From Callipepla californica brunnescens (taxonomy: Eukaryota > Chordata > Aves > Galliformes > Odontophoridae), in NCBI GenBank assembly GCA_023055505.1, contig JALIRH010000116.1, positions 1 to 64,000 of the forward strand: a stretch of DNA of 64,000 bases. The letters run 5' to 3'. The notes beneath the pieces were generated by a model, which searched no databases, was not told the origin of the DNA, and saw nothing but the letters and a program-made list of their open reading frames with translations. Made by a program: the position numbers and the translations under genes. Of this stretch, positions 10,144 through 20,245 are shown piece after piece; the stretch's first letter is position 1; each line of letters begins with the position of its first letter.

Positions 10144-10338
10144 GTTGCTGAAAACTTTGTTCCTCCCTTGTTGGGTGCCGCTCTCATTGACTACCAGAGA
10201 AATGTTCCAGCTGCTAGAGAGCCTGCAGTACTGGGTGCTGTGGCTGTGGCTGTAAAGAAGCTGGGTGGGCACATCGCTGCTGAAATACCTCAGATCTTTG
10301 ATGCTGTTTTTGAGTGCACGTTAAATATGATCAAGAAG
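10144..10338 (+). pseudogene. XPO1-like: XPO1-like exon D
   Basis: 195 bp (65 codons), open, with LIDYQRNVPAAREPAVL and AAEIPQIFDAVFECTLNMI, both highly characteristic of exportin-1. It ends at a GT donor (GTATTC). No following exon is present before the telomeric repeats begin, so the gene is cut off here. Confidence 0.9.
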
Positions 10339-11080
10339 GTATTCCTATGTAAATTTTGGATAACGGAAAAAAAAAGAAAAGGGATTTTATATTCAGGATA
10401 TTGCAAGAAAGGGGGCAGGGCGTGTTATGCTATGTAGTTTACATAGCATTATTCTGTTGGGTGGAAATGAAGGTGAGGTTGATGAGCTGTGGCTGTCTGG
10501 GTGAATGTCTTGATCTCACTGACTTAATTTCTTGATCCAGTTCTGGAATTAAATTCGGAGTTGTTTTTCTGTTCCAGGACCTTGGGATGTCGTGGTCCTG
10601 GAAGCTGAAGTCTACTTGAAGTATATTCATACGTCCTTTGAGTAGAAGTATTGATTAGTTCTTGAAGTATTTCTTTCCTGATTTCCGTAGCTGCTAGAGT
10701 TTCTGTGTTACGGTTTACAGCAGGTACTTGCACAATAGATGGGTGCCGTTTTGCAGCAGTGTGAATCAGAAAGTGTATCCCTGTAGTGGCTGGGTGCTTA
10801 ACCGCTGAGGCCGTCTGTCCTGTGCCTGTGGAGCAAGTGGTAATTAATGTTGTGCACTGACCAAATGTGGTTCACCCTGCTGACACTGTGTAAGTCCAGC
10901 AAATGGTCTTCTCAATCTATGGTGGTGAAAGTATGGGGAAAAATGTTGCTGGGAATCTGGGAACTGCATGCTTTGTTTTGTTTTTAGATTTCCTTAAAGC
11001 TGAGATCTCCATGGTAAGCCAGATTTTCTCTCCCAGATTTTCCCAGTGAAAAGGCTGTATGGATTCAGGCCTTTTCTGCG
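10339..11080 (+). other. Intronic remnant before the telomeric repeats
   Basis: About 740 bp of unique-looking sequence after exon D. No exon, RNA gene or recognisable transposon seen. It passes into TTAGGG-like repeats at about 11081. Confidence 0.4.
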
Positions 11081-12472
11081 ACTGGTTAGGGTTAGGGTTT
11101 AGGCTAGGGTTAGGGTCAGCTTCAGGGTCAGGGTTAGGGCAAGGGTTAGGTTTTGGTGTAGATTTCGGTTTAGGGTAAGGGTTAGGGATAATTTGAGTGT
11201 TAGCGTCAGGGACAGAAGTAGGTGAAGTGTTCATGTTAGGAGTAGCATTAGGGTTAAGTTTAGGGTTAGACTTAGGATTGGATTTGTATGTAGGGTTAGG
11301 GGTAGGGTTAGTTTGAGTGTCAGGGTGAGGTAAGGGGTAGGCCTCGGGTTTGGCTTTGTGTTAAGTAAAGGTTTAGGAATAGTTGTAGGGTTAGTGTTTG
11401 GATTAGGATTTGGTTTAATATTAGGAACATGTTTTGGGATAGATTTAGGTGAGGGTTGTGGTGATCTGATGCTTTTGGTTAGGTTTAGGGTTGGGCTTCC
11501 ACTTGGGTTTTGTGGTAGGGTCTGAGTTTGGGTTAGGGTTAGGGTAGAGTTAGAATTAGGATTTGGGAAATGCTTCGAGTTCTGTTTAGGGTAAGGATTA
11601 GTGTTAGATTTAGGGTTTGAGTTAGGGTTAGGATTATGGTTAGGACTAGGGTTCTGTTAGGTTTTGGGTTAGGGTTATGGGTAAGTTTGTTTTAGTACTA
11701 GGGTAAGGTTATGTTTAGGGTTAGGGTTACGATTAGGGAAAGATTTAGTGATACAGTGTTAGGGTAAGTTTAGGTTATGGAATAGGGTTAGGTGTAAGAT
11801 TGGGTTTAGTAATAGGGTTAGGTTTAGATTCTGGGTTAGGGTTAGAGATAGGGAAAGGGTTTGGGATTGTTTTAGGTTTTGGATTAGGTTTAGGATTAGG
11901 GTTAGGGAAAAAGTTTTTCTCAGTTTTATGATTGTGTTTAGAGCTAGGATTAGGTTGAGTGTTCATGTTAGCATTAGGGGAAGTTTTAGGTTTAGGTTTA
12001 GGTTTAGGATGCGATCTGTGTTTAGGGTTAGGGGCAGGGTCAGTTTGAGTGTAAGGGTCAGATTAGGGTTAGGCCTCTGGTTAGGGTTAAGGTTAGGAAT
12101 AGGATTAGGTTTCAGGTTAGTGTTAGGGTTAGGCCTGGGATTGGTGTTAGGGTTAGGTTAAGGTAAGTCTTGTGGTTAGGGTTAGGTGTAGGAAAAGGGT
12201 TTTGGGGATAGGGATAGTGTATAGGTAAGGGTTAGAATTCGATTTAGGATTAGGCTTAGGGATAGGGTTTGTTTGAGTTCTAAGGTTAGATACAGCATTA
12301 GAACTAGGTTGAGTGTCAGTGTTAGGATTAGGGTTTGGGTTACTGTTGAGGATAGGAATAGGGATAGGTTTAGGGTTATGCTTAGGGTTCAGGCTAGGTA
12401 CAGGGTTAGGGTTAGGTTTAAGATGAGTGTTAGGCTTAGGGTAAGGATTGTGGTAAAAATGAGTTCTCTACT
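11081..12472 (+). repeat. Degenerate telomere-like repeat (TTAGGG orientation)
   Basis: 1.4 kb of heavily mutated TTAGGG units, with TTTAGGG, TTAGGA, GTTAGTG and similar variants. It includes the recurring anchor TCTGATGC at about 11465. Frames through it read as Arg/Val/Phe or Asn/Pro strings and are not genes. ERV-2 interrupts what is probably one block with 18141-19571. Confidence 0.92.
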
Positions 12473-12996
12473 TGTTAATCAAACCGACTCGAGACAGATG
12501 TGTCCGTGTTTTTCAGCGTGTTTTTTTTTCTGAGAACTATGTAGTTTGTAGAAGTCTCAAAAGAGATATATCGATGTTTTGTCTAAAAACTGTAGTTTGT
12601 GCAAGTTGGAGCCACAGCGCTTAGTTCTAACACCTGGACAATGAACAACAGATAGCAGTGACCTTTGGAGAAACTGCAAAAGAAAAAGAAGTGAAAATCT
12701 CCTCTTGAGCGCGCGTGATCGGAGCTGAGGAAAACTATGGCCTTCATCATCTCGATCGCCAGGAGGCAGAGAACGACCCCCAGATAACAGCCAGCGCAGC
12801 CCAGGAAGAGAAAGATAAGACATGAATGCAGAGATAAGGGACAATGAAAAGAGGGGTTGGGGGGCCCTGTTGAGCACCTCTGGTGCAGAGGAGACTCCCA
12901 GCCGCCCAGCGCTGTTCCGCTCATTTCTTGCTTGCTCAATAAATTCCTTACTGTTGGCAACAGTTGGTGCGTATCGTTCTCTTCACACCTCTAACA
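12473..12996 (+). repeat. ERV-2 5' LTR (left edge approximate)
   Basis: The right end CTAACA lies three bases before the primer site. A polyadenylation signal AATAAA is at 12938-12943. For the left end I chose TGTTAA at 12473, which roughly mirrors the CTAACA terminus. A start near 12539 (TGTAGT) is also possible. There is no second LTR to compare with. Confidence 0.55.
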
Positions 12997-12999
12997 ATT

Positions 13000-13017
13000 T
13001 GGTGCCGTGACTCGGAT
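13000..13017 (+). promoter_or_regulatory. ERV-2 primer binding site, tRNA-His type
   Basis: TGGTGCCGTGACTCGGAT, complementary to the 3' end of tRNA-His, as in other His-primed class I ERVs. It sets the LTR boundary just upstream. Confidence 0.88.
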
Positions 13018-13094
13018 CCAGGCGACTCTGCTGTGGAATTCCCACTCCAGGGGAGCACCCCGTCTTCGGACGGCCCCTGGGCTGGGGAACTTCT

Positions 13095-14560
13095 GTGCAG
13101 AGACCTGTAGCTCCGAACTCTAGGTACAGCTCGCAGGTAAAGCTACCGGACATACCACTAGAAAGTCCCCTAGGTTTAATGTTAAAACACTGGGGTGATT
13201 CTCCCTCTAGACGAGGAAAGAGTGAGGTGAAGATGGTACATGACTGTATGGAGGTATGGGGAGGAAAGCAGAGAAGGGCAGATCAGCTGTTCTGGCCAGT
13301 ATTTGGGTCCTTTGAGGACCGGATCTGCCAGGCTCTAAACGCTTATGCAAATGAAAAACAGCCTTTGAATCTGGAAGATGGTGAGTATGCAAATGATGTG
13401 TAGAATCTGATATTGGAACCTTTCTGTTCCCCCTAATTAAAAAAAGGAATACAACAGAGGAGGACATTATACACTATCCCCCCGCCTTACGCTCCCCCCG
13501 AACAGAATCCAGCGGCTCCGCCGGAGCAAGCTGAATCTGACTTGGGAGATGAACCTGAATGTGAACCCCTAGACTTCCCTAGGAGAAGGATCACTAGAAG
13601 GCAAGCTAGGCAGGAGAGAGGTCAAGGAGGAAACGTTCTCCCTTTAAGAGAAATACCTGTAGCTACCGGAGGATCAAAGCCAGGAGCTGGCTATGTTTCA
13701 GTTCCCTTCAACTCAGGAGATACATAAGGGAATTTCAGAAGGAGATGGGGAATTTGCTGGAGGATCCTTGAGGGGTCTCCGAGAGGCTAGATCAATCTTC
13801 AGGTCCCAACCATTAAACTTGGGATGAAACACAGGCAATTTTGGGCATACTATTTAGAGCAGAAGAAAGGGATATGATCAGGAGGGCAGGTACGTGAATC
13901 TGGGATCAGCAACACCCGTCTGGCCCAGGAGCAGATCTAAAGTGACCCTTACAGCGGCCCAATTGGGATAATCAGAGCCAGGAACATGGTACTCACATGG
14001 CAGATTTGCGAGTTCTTATTATTCAAGGGATTAGAGAATCTGTCCCTCGGGGACAGAATATCAATAAGGCAAATAAGGCAAGCAACGGAAAAAAGATGAA
14101 ACTCCTACTGAGTGGTTAGAGAGACTATGCAGAAATGTACAGTTCTATTCAGGATTAGATCCTGCTACCCCGTGGGGCGAGCTCTCCTGAAAACGCGGTT
14201 TGAAGCTAGGTCCTGGACAGATATTGGAAGGAAACTAGAGAAGCTGGAGGACTGGCAGGAGAGAGGATTAGATGAATTGCTGAGAGAGGCTCAGAAAGTA
14301 TACGTTAAGGAGAGAGGAGGAGACTCAGAAGAGGCAAGCTGGAAGTCTGATAGCCGCGGTAAGAGAAGGACAGAAGGGGGCGTTCCAGGCAAGGAGAAGA
14401 GGGAATATTCCTCGGGCAGAAAATGCGCTTCAACCCAAGCAGAACAGACCCAGAGATATGAGGACAGTTGAATGCTTCTACTGTCAGAAAAAGGGACACA
14501 TGAAGAAAGACTGTAGAAAGAGAATCTGGGACGAGCAAATGTTTCAGGAGGACTGAGGGG
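13095..14560 (+). pseudogene. ERV-2 gag
   Basis: A matrix-like start (open 13095-13403) is followed by a stop and a proline-rich stretch. A capsid-like region with VPFNSGD (about 13705-13725) is broken by many stops. A single CCHC zinc knuckle, C-X2-C-X4-H-X4-C, lies at about 14472-14513. One knuckle, a capsid of this type and position between primer site and protease identify a gammaretrovirus-like gag. No ORF is long enough to be functional. Confidence 0.75.
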
Positions 14561-14574
14561 GTCAGGGACTCTAT

Positions 14575-14841
14575 GTGCTGGGGACCTGGGAAAGAAACAA
14601 GCCCTTGATAAAATTGAAATTGGGTTCTCAGCGTCAGGAAATGGAATTTTTGGTAGAGTCTGGGGCAGAAAGATCGACTGTTCAATATTTACCTCGAGGA
14701 TGTTCTTTATCCTCGGAAGAGCTACAAGTAATTGGAACAAAAGGGGAACCTTTTATGGTACCTGTTGTAAAGCAGGTAGAAATAGAATCACCTAGCACCT
14801 ATGGAACTGAGTCTTTTTTATTGGTACCTGAAGCAGAATAG
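14575..14841 (+). pseudogene. ERV-2 protease
   Basis: Open for 88 codons. The position of the active-site D-(T/S)-G triad reads ESG (LVESGAE, at about 14651-14671), so the catalytic Asp is replaced by Glu and the enzyme would be inactive. It directly follows the zinc knuckle, as in class I elements. Confidence 0.72.
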
Positions 14842-15960
14842 AATTTGCTAGGGAGAGATTGAATTGTGGAGTTAGGAATAAATTTGGAAGTAAAAGATAG
14901 AGAATTAACTGTTCAGCAACGTACTCTAACGATAGAAGATGAGGCTAGAATTAACCCAGAAGTTTGGTAGAGTCCAGAATCAGTAGGGAAGTTAGACATA
15001 GAACCCTTTGAAGTGATTCTAAAGGACCCAGGCATTCCAATTAGGGTGAAACAATATCCCATTTCACAGGAAGGTAAATCAGGGCTACAACCTGAAATGG
15101 AGAGATTAATATCTAAAGAACTATTAGAGCCTTGTATGTCTCCCTAGAATACTCCCATACTCCATGTAAAAAAAAAAACCTTATGGCACATACAGATTGG
15201 TCCACGACTCAAGGGAAATTAAGGAGAGAACAATTCCCCGCTTCCCAGTAGTGGCAAACCCCTATCCGCTGCTCGGTCAATTGAAGCCAGAATCTCAGTA
15301 GTATAGTGGAATTGATTTCAAGGATGCTTTTTGGACCTGCCCCCTGACGGCAGAATGCAGAGACTACTTTGTCTTCGAGTGGGAAGATCCAAACACCCAT
15401 AGAAAACAACAACTCAGAGGGACAGTGCTCCCACAGGGATTCACAGAATCCCTAACTTGTTTGGGCAAGCCCTTGAGCAAGTACTAAAAACTGATGAACT
15501 AAACCCACAGGCAACCTTAGTGCAATATGTAGATGACTTACTATTAGCTGGAACAGGCGAGGAGACAGTTAGACAGGAGAGCATTAAACTATTGCATTTC
15601 TTTGGTTCAAAGGGGTTCCAAGTTTCAAAGGCAAAATGCCAATTTACAGAAGAGGAAGTGAAATATTTGGGACATTGGTTAAGCAAGAGAAATAAGACAT
15701 TAGATCCAGAACGGGCAAATGGGATTTGATCTTGAAAAGCCCCAAGAGGCAAGAGGCAGGTGAGGCAGATGTTAGGGCTGCTAGGATGCTGTCGACAATG
15801 GATTGAGAATGATAGCAGTAAGGTAAAGCTTTTATAGCAGAAACTAGTACAAGATGGCTGAAGAAAGTGGAGCCAGGAGGATGAGCAAAGATTAGAAGAC
15901 TTCAAGGTAGATCTTCTTCATGCACCAGCGTTAAGCTTACCTGATCTAAAAAGCCCATTT
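14842..15960 (+). pseudogene. ERV-2 reverse transcriptase
   Basis: Contains the catalytic YVDD box at 15526-15537 within QYVDDLLLAG, the form typical of class I retroviral RTs. An open stretch (15457-15729) covers the palm, and LPQGF-like sequence lies just upstream in another frame. Several stops (for example around 14952 and 15147) and frame changes break it. The A-rich run near 15168 is probably an indel site. Confidence 0.82.
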
Positions 15961-16870
15961 TACCTTTTTGTAAATACAGACGAAGGGATCGCTTTTGGAG
16001 TAGTGAGCCAGGAATGGGCCGGGAAGAAGAAGCCAGCAGGATACTTTTCAAAACTCTTGGATCCCGTTAGCCGTGGGTGGCCTACCTGTCTACGAGCAAT
16101 AGTTGCTGTAGCTCTGTTAGTAGAAGAAGCAGGGAAGATGACTTTCAGGGGTGAATTACAAGTGTATAGTCCACATGACAATAAGGGGAGTACTCCAAGA
16201 AAAAGCAGAGAAGTGGATTACAGATGCTAGACTATTGAAATAGGAAGGAATCCTAATCCATTCTCCTCAATTAGAAATAGAAACTCCAAGTTTGCCAAAT
16301 CCTGCTCAATTTTTCTATGGGGAACCAGATGAAGATTTAAGCCATGATTGCATTCAGTGTATAGAGTATCAGGCTAAAAGAGGGGAGGACTTAGAAGAGG
16401 AGAAGTTATTAGAAGGGGGCAAATGATTTGTAGATGGCTCCTCCCGGGTGGTAGAAGGAAAAGGAAAATCAGGGGATGCTCTACTAAACGGGAAAACATT
16501 TCCAGTAATTGAATCGGGAGCATTGGACAGAACGTGGTCAGCTCAGGCTGTGAAATTCTATACAATCCTTCCAGCCCTTCAAATGTTGAAAGGAAGCATT
16601 GGGACTATCTCTACAGATTCTAGGTATGCGTATGGGGTAGTCCATACCTTGGGAAAAAGATGGGAGGAAAGAGGATTGGTAAACTCACCCGGGAAAGGGT
16701 TAATTCACCAGTCGTTAAGAAGACAAACTCTGAGGGCAAGAAGAGAACCAGAGAAAACCAGAGATAGTACACGGAAAGGCACCAGAGGGCGATGTCGGCT
16801 GAAATAAGGGGAACTAATTTTGCTGATGAAGAAGCGAAAAGAGCGGCTCCGACAAATGGAGGTTGAGGAA
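15961..16870 (+). pseudogene. ERV-2 RT connection and RNase H
   Basis: Connection region (about 15961-16230), then an RNase H start with FVDGSS at about 16430-16447, directly preceded by an in-frame TGA. A second open part (16448-16807) holds ALPALQ- and STDSRYAYG-like RNase H segments. Frames change several times. Confidence 0.72.
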
Positions 16871-16879
16871 AAGGAGGGA

Positions 16880-17948
16880 AAATGGTTATTAGCTGATGGA
16901 AGAGAGGTAATCCCTAAAGCTTGGAGAAGATGAGAATTTCCTAAGCAGACTCATTGCGGGCTTCAGGCCTTGGTGGACCAATTCACAATGAAATAGATGT
17001 GTATAGGCATTTCTAGCATAGCCAAAGGAATTGTAGATCATTGTATGATTTGGAGGAAAGGAAAGAAACAACAACTGAGGGAAAAAATACAGGGAGGAAG
17101 GGAATGGGCTGTCAGACCTTTTGCTCAAATGCAGATAGACTTCACAGATCTCCCCAGGGTTGGAAGATAGAAGTACTTCTTAGGAAGAATCGCCCATTGA
17201 ACACATTTTCTGGAGGCCTACCCCACCGCTAGGGCAACAGCCCAGACAGTAATCAAGACATTGTTCGAACATATTATCCCCAGATATGGGAACATGGAAG
17301 TTGCAGATTCAGCTAGAGACCCTCACTTTGTATTAAAGGCAGTGTAAGAGGCTTTAGCTCCAATGGGGACCAAATGGGAATATCGCACCCCATGGCACCC
17401 ACAGAGCTCTGGAAAAGTAGAAAGGTCGAATGGGGAACTTCCAAAGCGGCTTACTAAAGGAATGATTGAAACCAAGATGTCTTGGATGAAGTGTTTGCCA
17501 CTGGCACTACTTAACTGAAGAACAGAACGAAGAAGAGAGACTGGAATATCACCTTTTGAAATGGGATATGGAATGCCATATGATTTAGAACTCCCATCGG
17601 AACATCCCAAGGTAGAAGAAAATACAGGAATATTGAATTGAAATGAATAAGAGAAGGAATGAATGAAGAATGGAAGGACTGGTGGTCCAACGGCCTCCGC
17701 TAGATATGGCAATACATGGAATCAGTCCAGGAGACAAGGTTTAAATTAAAACGTGGAAAGAGTCATCTCTAACTCCCCGCTGGGAAGGACCTTTTCTTGT
17801 TTTATTAGCAACAGAAACAGCCATCCGGACAGCTGAGCGCAGATGGATCCATGCAAGCCATGTGAAAGGACCAATCCGTGACACAGGACCCCAGTGGGAG
17901 GTGTCCAAGACTTCGGACGATCTACAAACCACTCTAAGAAAAATGTAG
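16880..17948 (+). pseudogene. ERV-2 integrase
   Basis: A decayed integrase with remains of the HHCC zinc region (16950-17050), a core with a QIDFTD-like first catalytic Asp (about 17127-17144), and a later TPWHPQSSGKVERSNG-like catalytic Glu region (about 17388-17430). The C-terminal domain ends with a WEGPF-like motif at about 17780. At least seven stops are visible. No env follows. Confidence 0.78.
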
Positions 17949-17950
17949 AA

Positions 17951-17951
17951 C

Positions 17952-17982
<31 letters not shown>

Positions 17983-18140
17983 TTAACAGACGAGAAAACT
18001 CAGTCATTTCCTTGTATGCTTTGTATGTATATTGTATATGTATTGTGCATTGTATCCGATGAAGATTGGTGAATTCGCTCTTCCTATGAATTCCATTTAG
18101 GATTTCACTTTGCTTCAAATAAGGGGAAGGATGCATTTGA
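17951..18140. other. Short T-rich unique sequence after ERV-2
   Basis: Begins with a (GTTTT)n-like run at 17952-17988, then about 150 bp of AT-rich unique sequence. No LTR or gene recognised. It could be a remnant of the ERV spacer or of the target. Confidence 0.4.
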
Positions 18141-19571
18141 GTGTAGGTGTCAGGTTAGGGTTGTGGTAATCTGATGCTTTGGGTTTGTTTTAGGGTTTGT
18201 TTTAGGATTAGGTTAGGGTTATTTTTTTGTGTAGCTGAAGGTTTAGTGCAAGGGCTAGGGTTCTCTTTAGTTTGAGGTTCAGAGAAGGCTTAGGGTTAAG
18301 GTTAGGCTTAGGGTTAGGGTAAGGTTTAGGTTTAGGATTAAGGTTAGAGTTCGGGTTAGGTTTAGGGTTAGGTTTTGGATTAGGGATAGGGTTAGGTTTT
18401 GGTGTAGATGAAGGTTTAGAGTATGGGGTAGAGCTCTCTTTAGTTTTAGGATCAGAGAAGGGTTACGCCTTGCTTGGGTACAGGATAGAGTAAGGGGGAG
18501 GGTTAGGATTTGATTTAGGGTTGGTTTTGGGTCTAGGTTAGTTTGAGTGTTAGGCTGAGAGAAGGGGTAGGCCTTGGGTTGGGTTCTGGCTTAGTGTTAG
18601 GTTAGGAATAGGTTTGGCGTTTGGATTGGGTTTGGGGTTAGAAGTAGGGATAGATTAGGTGAGATCTGCAGTAATCTGATGCTTAGCTTTAGGTTTAGGG
18701 TTGGGCTTTGAGTTGGGGTTGGTTTTAGGGTCAGATTTCGATTGAAGGCAGACTTAGAGTCACAATGAGGCTAATGGTCAGGGTTTGATATACGGTTAGA
18801 GTAAGGTTTAGGTTGACTTTAAGTTTCAGGTTTGGAAAATGGTAGGCATTGCTTTTGGTGTGGTGTTTGCCTTGGGTTTAGGAATTGGAATAGGGTATGA
18901 GGACCATCAGATAGCTAGGGTAAGTCTTAGTGTTAGGGTTGGGGTTAGAGTTTAGGTGAGGGTTGTGGTAATCTGATGCTATGTGTCAGGTTTAGGCTTG
19001 GGCATCAACTTGGGGTTGGTGTTAAAGTAGGAGTTTTTGCTTGGGTTCCGCTTCTGCTAGGGATAGATTTCTGTTTAGGGAAAGGGTTGGTCTTATGGTA
19101 AGTGTTAGGTTTCCGGTTAGGGTTCAGAATAGAATGAGGGGCAAGGTAAGGCTTTGTGCTCGGGTTAGGGCTTGGGTTTTGGTTCGGATTAGGGTAAGTG
19201 TTTGGGTTAGGGTTAGGATAAGAATTAGTGTTAGGTTTAGTGTCAGGGGTGGGTTTTGGTGTTGATTGAGTTTTATGGTAAGGGGTAGTGAAAGTGGGTC
19301 AGGGCAGGGTTCAGCATTGGGTTAGAGCTATGGAAAGGGTTTGGGATTCTTTGAGGTTTCGGATTCGATTTCGGATTAGGGTTAGGGAGAAAGTGTTTCT
19401 CAATGTGATGATTCTATTTAGGGATAGGATTAGGTTGAGTGTTGATGTTAGCATGAGGTTGAGGTTTAGGGTTAGGTTTAGGTTTCGGATTTGATCTGTA
19501 TGTAGGGATTGAGGCAGGGTTAGCTGGTGCGTAAGGGTGAGAGTAGGGTGAGGTTTAGCTTTAGCGTATGT
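18141..19571 (+). repeat. Degenerate telomere-like repeat (TTAGGG orientation)
   Basis: 1.4 kb of mutated TTAGGG units carrying the anchor GTGGTAATCTGATGC or variants at about 18162, 18668 and 18966. It ends sharply where the satellite array begins. Confidence 0.92.
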
Positions 19572-20245
19572 GTTGGAATAGAACCGATGCCGGCTGATTA
19601 GAGAAGGCGCTATTGAGTGCACGGCAGCAGGCTGACTGGCGTCTTTCTTCAGCGGCAAAAGCAGCAGGAGCCGCGATTGATGCGATTGAATGGGAATCCG
19701 CGGCTAAGCGCGGTTCGAGCATCAAACTCTCGGCCGCTTTTTCTCTGCTTCTTAAAGGGGGCTATTCCGATGCTCCGGTGACAAGGTTTTCTGGGGAACC
19801 CTTAGAAGCGGTGGAATCACACACGCCTTTGGGAGAGGAACCAGCTTTCCGTACTTAATGCCTCTCCATTGCTTCCATAGTTCTGAAAAACATACCTTTT
19901 TGAGAGAGAATGAGAAAGATCCGCGGGTATTGTAAGAAAATTGAAGTGAATGTGTTAGATTGAGGAAGTAAAAAGGATAACAGCACTGGTCAGAGAAAAG
20001 AATGAAAACGTGCTCGCAGATGAATGAACGATGCAGACATACGTTGCATTCAGTAGCAGAGCAGAATGAGAATCAAAACTTTCCTTCCCATTAACACTGG
20101 GATCCAGCACACATTCTCTTCCAACTCCAGAAACAGAGTCACTTTCACGTGTAAACCGCGAATTGTTGGAATAGGACCGCTACCGGCTGATTTTTGAAAA
20201 GCCGCGATTCAGTGCACTGCTGCCGCCTGACTGGCGTCTTTCTTC

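Larger units (their letters stand above)
7630..10338 (+). pseudogene. XPO1-like: XPO1/CRM1-like gene fragment (four exons, introns kept)
   Basis: Four separate blocks match, in order, consecutive parts of exportin-1 (CRM1), the HEAT-repeat nuclear export receptor. I place them at very roughly residues 600-800 of about 1,070. All four blocks are bounded by AG acceptors and GT donors, and exon phases agree across the junctions. The copy therefore came from genomic DNA, not from mRNA. Exon A has a frameshift and an in-frame TAG, and I find no 5' or 3' remainder in the window, so it is a non-functional fragment or a broken paralogue. It lies between a CR1/ERV-1 block and degenerate telomeric repeats. 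Exons B-D are open but carry many replacements compared with the conserved protein as I remember it. Confidence 0.85.
12473..17950 (+). mobile_element. ERV-2: degraded gammaretrovirus-like provirus, no env, no 3' LTR
   Basis: Plus-strand order: LTR, tRNA-His-type primer site, gag, protease, RT, RNase H, integrase. The zinc knuckle is single and the pol order is standard, both fitting gammaretrovirus-like (class I) elements. Every gene carries stops or frameshifts. After the integrase C-terminus at about 17950 comes a T-rich stretch and then telomeric repeats, so env and the 3' LTR are lost. TTAGGG-like repeats flank it on both sides, so it inserted into, or was captured by, subtelomeric DNA. 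The left LTR edge is approximate. Confidence 0.85.
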
